The position numbers and the translations under genes were made by a program. From contig DIKR01000048.1 in NCBI GenBank assembly GCA_002424625.1, positions 1 to 8,020 on the forward strand: a stretch of DNA of 8,020 bases, given 5' to 3'. The DNA comes from Desulfuromonadaceae bacterium UBA5613. GTDB taxonomy: Bacteria > Desulfobacterota > Desulfuromonadia > Desulfuromonadales > UBA2197. Positions 1 through 5,945 of the stretch are shown here, piece by piece (the first letter of the stretch is position 1; each line of letters begins with the position of its first letter). The notes under the pieces are model-generated. The model saw nothing but the letters and a program-made list of their open reading frames with translations, searched no databases and was not told where the DNA came from.

Positions 1-1071
1 ATGTTCGGCGGCGTCAAGTTCTACAGCCGCATGGAGATCAAGGATATCCTTGCCTACCTGCGCCTGCTCATCAATCCCAGTGATTCCCTGGCGGCGCGGC
101 GGATTATCAATGTTCCCCCGCGAGGGATCGGTACGACGACGGTGGAGCGCATTGCTGCCCTGCAGGATGAAGCCGGCGGCTTCTATCCCGCCTGCCAATT
201 GGCACTGCAGCGCGGCGAGCTCGGCCGCAGCGGCGCCAAAGTGCAGGCTTTTATCACCCTGATCGAATCGTTCCGGGCGAAGCTGGCAGACTTTCCTTAT
301 CCGCAGCTGACCAGCATCATTATTGAAGAGAGCGGCTACGGCCCGGCCCTCCTGTCTGAGCGGAGCGAAGAAGCCAAGGATCGCCTCGACAACCTGCAGC
401 AGCTCCTCACCGGCATGGAGGAGCGCTTTGCCCAGGAAAAGAGTCTGGTCGATTATCTCGAAGATGTCGCCCTGGTCACTGATCTCGACAGCTACGACGG
501 CAGCCTCGACCGGGTGACGCTGATGACGATTCATGCCGCCAAGGGACTCGAATATCCGGTGATCTTCATGGCCGGGATGGAAGAAGGGCTCTTCCCCCTG
601 GCCCGCTCCAGTGAGTCGCGCGAAGAGCTCGAAGAGGAGCGCCGCCTCTGTTACGTCGGCATGACCCGGGCGATGGAGAAGCTTTATCTCGTCCACGCCC
701 GCAAGCGCCGGGTCTTTGGCGATTATCAGTTCAACCCGGCGAGCTCCTTCCTCAGTGATATCCCGATCAGCGTCATCGAGCGCGGCCGCAGGCAATCGCC
801 GCTGCACAAGCAGGCCGGGCACAATCTCGCCTCCCTCTTTGATCAGCCCCTTCCCGAAGTCGAAGCGGAGGAGTTCAGCGAGACGGTGCGCCACGTTGCC
901 GAAGCCGAAGAGGGGCTGCGCATCGGCAGCAAGGTACGCCACCTCAAGTTCGGTGTCGGCGTGGTGCGGCGCATCGAAGGGAGCGGCGAGAGCTGCAAGG
1001 TCACGGTCTGGTTCAACAGCGTCGGCCCGAAGAAACTCCTGCTCAAGTTTGCAGGGTTGGAACCGGCGTGA
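1..1071 (+). CDS. uvrD: UvrD/PcrA-type 3'-5' DNA helicase, C-terminal part (5' end outside window)
   Basis: Superfamily 1A helicase that unwinds DNA in nucleotide-excision and mismatch repair and clears proteins from DNA. The 356 residues seen match the second half of a protein normally about 700-750 residues long, so the Walker A half lies upstream. The ATG at base 1 is an internal Met; the family text runs through it. Visible blocks are the 2A/2B region with EIKDILAYLRLL (12-23) and PPRGIG (39-44), motif V as LMTIHAAKGLEYP (174-186), motif VI as EERRLCYVGMTRA (212-224) with R223 as the likely arginine finger, and the C-terminal Tudor-like domain (about 307-353, KVRHLKFGVGVV). That last domain contacts RNA polymerase in PcrA and UvrD. 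The stop is TGA 1069-1071. The next gene is separated from it by repeats, so co-transcription is uncertain. UvrD and PcrA cannot be told apart from this half. Confidence 0.95.
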   Translation: MFGGVKFYSRMEIKDILAYLRLLINPSDSLAARRIINVPPRGIGTTTVERIAALQDEAGGFYPACQLALQRGELGRSGAKVQAFITLIESFRAKLADFPYPQLTSIIIEESGYGPALLSERSEEAKDRLDNLQQLLTGMEERFAQEKSLVDYLEDVALVTDLDSYDGSLDRVTLMTIHAAKGLEYPVIFMAGMEEGLFPLARSSESREELEEERRLCYVGMTRAMEKLYLVHARKRRVFGDYQFNPASSFLSDIPISVIERGRRQSPLHKQAGHNLASLFDQPLPEVEAEEFSETVRHVAEAEEGLRIGSKVRHLKFGVGVVRRIEGSGESCKVTVWFNSVGPKKLLLKFAGLEPA

Positions 1072-1080
1072 GGAAGAATC

Positions 1081-1194
1081 GGGCGGCCACAGGGGGCCGC
1101 CCCTACACCAACGATTTGTCTGTAGGGGCAGCCCCCCGTGGCTGCCCGCCCTGTCCGAAATGCAGAAACGGGCACCCACGAGGGGTGCCCCTAC
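1081..1194. repeat. Three GTAG-footed REP-like hairpins between uvrD and larB
   Basis: Three units each have a perfect 8-bp stem directly abutting GTAG (or CTAC in the other orientation). Unit A has stem GGGCGGCC 1081-1088 with GGCCGCCC 1095-1102, then CTAC 1103-1106. Unit B has GTAG 1122-1125, then stem GGGCAGCC 1126-1133 with GGCTGCCC 1140-1147. Unit C has stem GGGCACCC 1170-1177 with GGGTGCCC 1183-1190, then CTAC 1191-1194. Units A and C point one way and B the other. Stem positions 5 and 6 change in both arms together, so pairing is kept. A GTAG foot beside a hairpin is the known hallmark of REP sequences mobilised by RAYT (TnpA-REP) transposases; no such transposase is in the window. Unit C ends just before the larB ribosome binding site. 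Confidence 0.8.
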
Positions 1195-1210
1195 CAAGGG
1201 ATATTCGACC

Positions 1211-1972
1211 ATGCATCCTGAGCAGCTCAAAGACCTTCTCTCCGCCGTCAGTGCCGGTTCTTGCGATGTCGCCACGGCGTTGGAACGGTTGCGCAATCTC
1301 CCTTTCGAAGATGCCGGGGTGGCGATGATCGATCACCACCGCACCCTGCGCCAGGGCCTCCCCGAGACCGTCTACGGCGAAGGAAAGACCGCCGAGCAGC
1401 TGGTGACCATCATCGGCCGGATGATCGCGCACGGCGGCAATGTCCTCTCCACCCGCCTCGCCCCGGAAAAAGGGGCTGTTCTTCAAGCCACTTATCCGCA
1501 GGGGGAATACGACCCCCTGGCGCGGACCTTTGTCGTTCTCCAGCAGCCGCTGATCGCGAAGGGGCGGGGGACGGTGCTGGTGATCTGCGCCGGCACCTCC
1601 GACCTGCCGGTGGCACGGGAAGCAGCGATCACCGCCCGCCTTTTCGGCAACCCGGTCGATGAACTCAGCGATGTCGGCGTCGCCGGCATCCACCGCCTCT
1701 TTGCCCACAGTGAAAAGTTGCGGTCGGCAGCGGTGATCATCGTCGTCGCCGGCATGGAGGGGGCGCTCCCCTCGGTGGTTGGCGGCCTGGTCGCGGCACC
1801 GATCATTGCCGTGCCGACCTCGGTCGGTTACGGCGCTGCCTTCGGCGGCATCGCCGCTTTGTTGGGGATGCTCAATTCCTGCGCCGGCGGGGTAACGGTC
1901 GTCAATATCGACAACGGTTTCGGCGCGGCTTATGCCGCCACCCGCATCAACCGTGGAGAAAACGGAAGATGA
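1211..1972 (+). CDS. larB: LarB, pyridinium-3,5-biscarboxylic acid mononucleotide synthase
   Basis: First enzyme of nickel-pincer nucleotide (NPN) cofactor synthesis. In the cytoplasm it carboxylates the pyridinium ring of nicotinic acid adenine dinucleotide and releases AMP. The 253-residue length is normal for the family. The N-terminal third is helical. The C-terminal part is a PurE (AIR carboxylase)-like domain with VLVICAGTSDLPVAREA (122-138), GMEGALPSVVGGL (181-193) and LNSCAGGVTVVNIDNGFGAA (221-240). C224 aligns with the cysteine (Cys221) that attacks the pyridine ring in Lactiplantibacillus LarB. I chose ATG 1211 because AAGGGA (1196-1201) lies 9 bases upstream and the family N-terminus starts here; the open frame further upstream runs into the REP repeats. 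The stop overlaps the larC start (ATGA, 1969-1972), so the two are translationally coupled. Confidence 0.94.
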   Translation: MHPEQLKDLLSAVSAGSCDVATALERLRNLPFEDAGVAMIDHHRTLRQGLPETVYGEGKTAEQLVTIIGRMIAHGGNVLSTRLAPEKGAVLQATYPQGEYDPLARTFVVLQQPLIAKGRGTVLVICAGTSDLPVAREAAITARLFGNPVDELSDVGVAGIHRLFAHSEKLRSAAVIIVVAGMEGALPSVVGGLVAAPIIAVPTSVGYGAAFGGIAALLGMLNSCAGGVTVVNIDNGFGAAYAATRINRGENGR

Positions 1973-3135
1973 TCCTTTACCTTGACCCCTTTGCCGGCGC
2001 CTCCGGCGATATGTTTCTCGGCCTCCTTGTCGACCTCGGTGTCGAACCCGAGCAGATCGAAGCACAGCTGCGCAGTCTTCCCTTGGATGGCTGGCGTCTT
2101 TCCTGGCAGCGGGAAAAGCGCCGTGGCATCGAAGGTTGTCGCGCTCTGGTCAGTGTCGACGAAGAGCACCATCATCGCTCTTGGCGCGATATTGATCAAA
2201 TGCTCGCCACTTCGTCTTTGACTGCGCCGGTGTGCGAGCTGGCGCGACGGATTTTTCATCGTCTCGCCTTGGCAGAAGGGAAGGTGCACGGCGTTGCCGC
2301 GGATGAGGTCCACTTCCACGAAGTCGGCGCCCTCGATTCGATCGTCGATATTGTCGGCGTTGCTGCCGGACTGGTTGCTCTCAAGGTTGACCGGATTGTC
2401 TGCGGCGCTCTCCCCTTTGCGACCGGGATGGTGCAGAGCGCACACGGCCGCTACCCTCTGCCGGCGCCGGCGACGCTGGAGCTGCTGCGTGGCTGGCCGC
2501 AGCGCCCTGACGATAGCGACAGTGAACTCCTCACCCCGACCGGCGCGGCGATCATTGCCGAAGTTGCCAGCTTCGGTGCCTTCCCAACCATGACTCTGGA
2601 GCAGGTCGGTTACGGTGTCGGCAGCCGCGATTCCGCTGATCGTCCCAATCTGCTGCGCGGCTGCCTGGGCCGTGTCGCCAGTACGGAGGGGCGCGACAAA
2701 GTGGCGGTGATTGAAACCCATATCGATGACACCACCCCGGAACTCCTCGGCTATTTAAGCGAGCGCCTTTTTGCCGCCGGTGCCCTCGATGTCGGTTACA
2801 GCCCTTTGCAGATGAAGAAGAACCGTCCCGGCACCCGCCTCACCGTTGTTTCCCGACCGGCGGAGCAGGAGCAGCTTGCCCGCCTCATCCTCCGCGAAAG
2901 CAGCGCCATCGGCGTGCGTTTTTCCGAGAGCGAACGGCTCAAGTTGCGCCGCGAAGCCGGGCTGGTGACGACGGATTGCGGCGAGGCGGCGGTGAAGCTG
3001 ATCTTCGAGGGAGAGGAGCTGCTGCGGGTCACTCCTGAATTCGAGAGCTGCCGCACTCTGGCGGAAGCGACGGAGCGGCCGCTGGCGGAGATCTATCGGC
3101 TCGTTGAGCAGGCGGCGGCGGAGAAGTATCGGTGA
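1969..3135 (+). CDS. larC: LarC, nickel-pincer cofactor nickel insertion cyclometallase (DUF111 family)
   Basis: CTP-dependent enzyme that inserts nickel into the bis-thiocarboxylated pyridinium nucleotide, the last step of NPN cofactor synthesis. The 388 residues form one continuous frame; in Lactiplantibacillus the protein is made from larC1 and larC2 by a programmed frameshift, which is not needed here. Family blocks seen are LYLDPFAGASGDMFLGLL (3-20), a short His cluster EEHHHRSW (65-72), DEVHFHEVGALDSIVDI (112-128), LLTPTGAAI (187-195), GYGVGSRDSADRPNLLRG (214-231), ETHIDDTTPELLGYLSE (249-265) and SSAIGVRFSESERLKL (311-326). The C-terminal block PEFESCRTLAEA (356-367) is complete, so the AT-rich insert that follows did not truncate the gene. 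LarE, which adds the sulfurs, and client enzymes such as LarA are not in the window. Confidence 0.95.
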   Translation: MILYLDPFAGASGDMFLGLLVDLGVEPEQIEAQLRSLPLDGWRLSWQREKRRGIEGCRALVSVDEEHHHRSWRDIDQMLATSSLTAPVCELARRIFHRLALAEGKVHGVAADEVHFHEVGALDSIVDIVGVAAGLVALKVDRIVCGALPFATGMVQSAHGRYPLPAPATLELLRGWPQRPDDSDSELLTPTGAAIIAEVASFGAFPTMTLEQVGYGVGSRDSADRPNLLRGCLGRVASTEGRDKVAVIETHIDDTTPELLGYLSERLFAAGALDVGYSPLQMKKNRPGTRLTVVSRPAEQEQLARLILRESSAIGVRFSESERLKLRREAGLVTTDCGEAAVKLIFEGEELLRVTPEFESCRTLAEATERPLAEIYRLVEQAAAEKYR

Positions 3136-3139
3136 AAGC

Positions 3140-4786
3140 ATGAAAGTTAGGAGAAAAGAAAAATCTGCTAAGGATCTGCAAAGATCGGATATCATGCGCA
3201 AGGTTCATTCTACGCATACGGCACCGGAAATTCTTTTTCGTAAGGCGCTTTGGGCTAAAGGTGTTAGATACAGGCTCCACAAAAAGGAGCTACCAGGAAA
3301 ACCCGACATTGTCTTGACGTCACAGCGATTGGTGATTTTTATCGACGGTGATTTTTGGCATGGTGGGCAATGGAAAAAACGTAAACTCGCAGCGCTTGAG
3401 GACCAGTTTACGAAAACTGAGTCTAAACAGTATTGGTTGAAAAAAATTCGGGCAAACATGAGGCGTGACGCAATTGCAACTGCTGCACTGGTTAAAAGTA
3501 ATTGGAAGGTTCTACGTTTTTGGGAAAGCCAGATAAACAAGCACGTTGAGGGGTGCATAAACATGACTATTGAAGCAATAACAAAGAGTGGAAATATGCG
3601 TTACTCCCTATTACCATCGAAAACGGTCGCCGAATTTTTTTCCGGTATAGGGCTAATGCGAATGGGACTAGAGCGCCAAGGATGGAGCGTTGTTTTCGCC
3701 AACGATATAGATGAACAAAAGTGTGCAATATATCAAGATCAATTTCTTGATGCAGATGAGCACCTCCTACAAGGGGATATTCATAACCTTGATCCTGCGC
3801 AGATCCCCTCTGTAACGCTTGCAACCGCATCGTTTCCTTGCAACGATCTTTCTTTGGCAGGCTCGAGAAAAGGTCTTGCAGGTGAACATTCATCAGCTTT
3901 TTGGGGATTCGCCAACGCTCTTGAAAAAATGGGTGAGCGACGACCCCCAATCGTCCTTCTTGAAAATGTTACTGGTTTTCTGACATCGCACGGAGGAGAG
4001 GATTTTAAAAAGGTTCTTCTTACGCTTAATCGGCTTGGCTACAGTGTCGATACTTTCATACTGGATGCGGCCAGATTCGTTCCTCAGAGTAGACAACGAC
4101 TTTTTATAATTGGATCACTTCATTCGCCAATGGCCACAAACACAATCGTTGAACAACTTCAGTTTTATCAGAGTGATGTCAGGCCTAAAGCACTTGCAGA
4201 TTTCATTTTCCAACACGACGAAATTGATTGGAACATCAGGCCACTACCGTCTCAGCCTCAATGTACAATGACGCTTTCGGATATTTTGGAAGATCTTCCC
4301 GAAACATCCCCGATGTGGTGGAATGTGGAGAGAGTGGAGTATCTGTTGAATCAGATGAGTCCGCGTCATAGAGAAATTGCTGAGCAAATGAAACGGAGGG
4401 ATTTTTTTTCATACGGAACAGTTTTCCGTCGTGTCAGAAATGGTAAATCAATGGGGGAGCTCCGCACTGACGGGGTAGCAGGATGCTTGCGTACACCGCG
4501 TGGAGGAAGTGGTAGACAGATTCTTTTCAAGGCGGGGAAAGGTAGATATGCCGTTAGACTGTTATCTCCGCGCGAATGTGCAAGGCTGATGGGTGCTGAC
4601 TCTTTTACGATCAATGTTCCGCTTAACCAGGCTCTTTTCGGTTTTGGTGACGCTGTATGTGTGCCAGTGATCGAATGGATTGTCGAGAATTATTTAAATC
4701 CGCTTGTAAATGAGATGCTGAGGGGCACTGCCCTTTATCCAATTGAGGAGGGATTCGGTTATGGGATTAAAAAACAGTGCGCTTAA
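3140..4786 (+). CDS. Vsr-type mismatch endonuclease fused to cytosine-5 DNA methyltransferase
   Basis: The single frame encodes 548 residues. Residues about 15-137 are a Vsr (very-short-patch-repair) nickase domain: SDIMRKVHSTHTAPE (16-30), LPGKPDIV (51-58) with D56 matching the catalytic Asp of E. coli Vsr, FIDGDFWHGG (67-76) with W73 and H74, then YWLKKIRANMRRD (98-110) and WKVLRFWES (122-130). Residues about 160-520 are a C5 methyltransferase: motif I EFFSGIGLMRMGLE (165-178), motif IV SFPCNDLSLAG (231-241) with nucleophile C234, motif VI LLENVTGFL (273-281), motif VIII PQSRQRLFIIG (315-325), target-recognition region about 326-448, RLLSPRECARLMG (473-485) and motif X FGFGDAVCVPVIEWI (500-514). 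Expected roles are methylation of an unknown site and nicking at T:G mismatches from 5mC deamination. ATG 3140 is preferred over TTG 3104, which lies inside larC. The Shine-Dalgarno is weak (GGTGA 3131-3135), suggesting coupling to larC. The 3' end overlaps the next gene by 26 bases. Confidence 0.9.
   Translation: MKVRRKEKSAKDLQRSDIMRKVHSTHTAPEILFRKALWAKGVRYRLHKKELPGKPDIVLTSQRLVIFIDGDFWHGGQWKKRKLAALEDQFTKTESKQYWLKKIRANMRRDAIATAALVKSNWKVLRFWESQINKHVEGCINMTIEAITKSGNMRYSLLPSKTVAEFFSGIGLMRMGLERQGWSVVFANDIDEQKCAIYQDQFLDADEHLLQGDIHNLDPAQIPSVTLATASFPCNDLSLAGSRKGLAGEHSSAFWGFANALEKMGERRPPIVLLENVTGFLTSHGGEDFKKVLLTLNRLGYSVDTFILDAARFVPQSRQRLFIIGSLHSPMATNTIVEQLQFYQSDVRPKALADFIFQHDEIDWNIRPLPSQPQCTMTLSDILEDLPETSPMWWNVERVEYLLNQMSPRHREIAEQMKRRDFFSYGTVFRRVRNGKSMGELRTDGVAGCLRTPRGGSGRQILFKAGKGRYAVRLLSPRECARLMGADSFTINVPLNQALFGFGDAVCVPVIEWIVENYLNPLVNEMLRGTALYPIEEGFGYGIKKQCA
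3546..3565 (+). promoter_or_regulatory. Internal ribosome binding site and in-frame ATG at the Vsr/methyltransferase junction
   Basis: TTGAGGGG (3546-3553) lies 9 bases before an in-frame ATG at 3563-3565, codon 142 of the fusion. This is a better Shine-Dalgarno than the one at the first start codon. Initiation here would give a 407-residue stand-alone methyltransferase carrying all of its motifs, beside the full-length fusion. The site falls exactly where the Vsr domain ends and the methyltransferase has not yet begun, as expected if two adjacent genes lost the stop between them. That it is used is an inference. Confidence 0.55.
4747..4763 (+). promoter_or_regulatory. Ribosome binding site deciding the start of the DUF4928-like gene
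   Basis: AGGAGG (4747-4752) sits 8 bases before ATG 4761. This selects ATG 4761 over the TTG at 4743, which precedes the Shine-Dalgarno. The site lies inside the 3' end of the methyltransferase frame. Confidence 0.85.
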
Positions 4787-5717
4787 CGTCATAAAAGTCT
4801 GGTACTCCAATTTGCAAACTCACAAGGCGAATGATGGCCCTGCTAAGGGGACTATTGCTGCGGCGCTTGTTGTTTTGGAGAAACTTAAGTCAGAGTACAG
4901 TCTTGAGTTGGAAGATCATCGTGCTGCTGGCGGGGCGCAACTCAAAGGTGCTGGAGGAGCGGCGGTAAAAAAGATTCTTTTGCAGTTCGGTGAAACAAGG
5001 GCATTCGCAAAGGAGGGTGGTAGGACAAATCGTGGTGGTCCTACAGATATCAAGAAAATGCTTGAAGCGCTCAAAGGGGCAAAACTAGAAGGTTGTACGC
5101 CGACGGAACGTGCCGAAATCCTAGTTGAACTACAACGTTTTCTTGTAGATCGGATCATTGAATTTCACAATCGTGAGCGGATCAAGTTAGTTTATGACCC
5201 ATCAAAAACAACGTGGCAGACAATCCAAGAATTATTAGTCTCAGCGCGTGACGCTGGAAAAGAAGGTCCCGTAGCACAATATTTGGTAGGGGCAAAACTG
5301 GAGCTTCGTTTCCCTGAGTTGAATATTGGGAATGAATCCTACAGCACAGCTGATGATCAACTGGGGAGACCTGGTGATTTTTGGATTGGAGACACAGCCT
5401 TCCACGTAACCGTTGCGCCGATGTCAGCATTGTTTGAAAAATGTGCGCAGAATATAAGGGATGGGTTTCGAGTATTTTTGTTAGTTCCTGACCGCACGTT
5501 AAGTGGAGCACGACAAAATGCTGAACTCGTCATGCCAGGCCGAATGGTTGTCGAATCAATTGAATCCTTTGTGGCGACAAATATTGAAGAGCTTTCCACT
5601 TTTTCAAGAAAAGAAGTCGTGCCTGGCCTGAGGCGTCTGCTAGAAAGTTATAACCGACGAGTTTCGGAGTGCGAAACTGACAAGTCGATGATGGTTGATC
5701 TTCCAAAAAATATTTAA
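4761..5717 (+). CDS. DUF4928-family protein, probable restriction endonuclease or effector partner of the methyltransferase
   Basis: 318 residues, no signal peptide or membrane segment, so presumably cytoplasmic. The family call is from recalled sequence character, not a search. Conserved-looking blocks are a Gly-rich stretch GGAQLKGAGGAAVKKIL (57-73), FGETRAFAKEGGRTNRGGP (76-94), a helical region (95-140), then LVGAKLELRFPEL (175-187) and YSTADDQLGRPGDFWIGDTA (194-213). After FHVTVAP (214-220) come a Rossmann-like strand FRVFLLVPD (236-244) and a C-terminal VESIESFVATNIEEL (264-278). The order Asp-strand-turn-strand around D206 and 215-217 resembles the PD-(D/E)XK nuclease core, but the expected (D/E)XK is HVT. 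Overlap with a methyltransferase gene, and a strong Shine-Dalgarno within it, point to a restriction-modification partner translated by coupling. GC and codon use match the fusion gene, so the two probably moved together. Nuclease activity is inferred, not shown. Confidence 0.65.
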   Translation: MGLKNSALNVIKVWYSNLQTHKANDGPAKGTIAAALVVLEKLKSEYSLELEDHRAAGGAQLKGAGGAAVKKILLQFGETRAFAKEGGRTNRGGPTDIKKMLEALKGAKLEGCTPTERAEILVELQRFLVDRIIEFHNRERIKLVYDPSKTTWQTIQELLVSARDAGKEGPVAQYLVGAKLELRFPELNIGNESYSTADDQLGRPGDFWIGDTAFHVTVAPMSALFEKCAQNIRDGFRVFLLVPDRTLSGARQNAELVMPGRMVVESIESFVATNIEELSTFSRKEVVPGLRRLLESYNRRVSECETDKSMMVDLPKNI

Positions 5718-5760
5718 GGAAGTTGAAGCGCAAACCGCATTGGCAAATTAATACCGCTGC

Positions 5761-5807
5761 TCTGGGCCATTGAAGACCATAGCGAGGAGATCCTCGATAT
5801 GGTGGGT
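5761..5807 (+). pseudogene. dinD-like fragment 1
   Basis: Codons 5769-5804 read IEDHSEEILDMV. From memory, E. coli DinD (DNA-damage-inducible protein D, reported to act against RecA filaments) has IDDHFEEILDMV here, 10 of 12 residues alike. Just upstream, TCTGGGCC then ATTGAA would read Ser-Gly-His-Ala-Ile-Glu, as in this family, if four bases had been lost. Similarity ends after the MV, and the frame closes at TAA 5844-5846. There is no usable start codon. It lies in the same frame as, and downstream of, the stop of the preceding gene. The match is short; identity as dinD debris is strengthened by two further copies. Confidence 0.6.
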
Positions 5808-5945
5808 ATGAATTTCGTAGTCAAGAGAATCTGGAGCCTGCTGTAAGATGGTAACAGACCATATTGAGAACATCCTCACTATGGTCGAAATCTCCACATA
5901 GCGTATTCATCCTTCGACCATTTTCCTGACGTCAGGAAAATGGTC
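5775..5945. repeat. Three 30-bp palindromic units with GACCAT...ATGGTC arms
   Basis: Units lie at 5775-5804, 5857-5886 and 5916-5945. All are exactly 30 bases and open with GACCAT; units 2 and 3 close with ATGGTC and unit 1 with ATGGTG. Units 1 and 2 share 23 of 30 bases and are imperfect palindromes; unit 3 is perfect. Each unit is the DH-(six codons)-MV core of a dinD-like fragment. Part of the symmetry follows from the code, because Asp-His and Met-Val codons are near reverse complements, but the inner pairing (CGAGGA/TCCTCG in unit 1) does not have to follow from it. Confidence 0.7.
5836..5901 (+). pseudogene. dinD-like fragment 2
   Basis: Codons 5836-5898 read GACCKM-like lead text beginning Ala-Cys-Cys, then VTDHIENILTMVEIST, closed by TAG 5899-5901. 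This is the same DinD segment as fragment 1 (the Ala-Cys lead and the DH-x-E-x-IL-x-MV-x-I core), in a different frame and with different residues. An ATG at 5848 would give a 17-residue peptide; GGAG (5833-5836) lies 11 bases before it. I do not regard this as a gene. Confidence 0.55.

Larger units (their letters stand above)
3140..5717 (+). other. Probable acquired defence insert (Vsr-methyltransferase fusion plus DUF4928 partner)
   Basis: Composition changes sharply at the larC stop. Sampled lines of 3140-5717 give about 42-47% GC, whereas larB, larC and the atp genes run near 60% or higher. Codon use shifts to A/T-ending codons at the same place. The insert starts 4 bases after larC and has no visible terminator or promoter before it, so it may be read from the lar operon. 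No integrase, transposase or clean target-site duplication is visible at either edge. The transfer is an inference from composition and gene content. Confidence 0.65.

Noticed and set aside
716..1210. Open frame upstream of, and in phase with, larB
   Set aside because: It is an alternate frame of the helicase gene and then runs through the REP repeats. The LarB family N-terminus and ribosome binding site both fit ATG 1211.
1103..2721. Long minus-strand frames opposite larB and larC (320 and 263 codons)
   Set aside because: They are shadows of GC-rich coding sequence, have low-complexity Arg/Gly/Asp-rich translations, and lie opposite well-recognised genes.
3104..3139. TTG 3104 as start of the Vsr-methyltransferase gene
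   Set aside because: It would add an Arg-rich leader coded inside larC and has no well-spaced Shine-Dalgarno.
4743..4760. TTG 4743 as start of the DUF4928-like gene
   Set aside because: It precedes the strong AGGAGG, which is correctly spaced for ATG 4761.
5775..5945. Repeat series as a CRISPR array
   Set aside because: There are only three units, spacings are unequal (82 and 59 bases), the units are diverged, and there are no cas genes.
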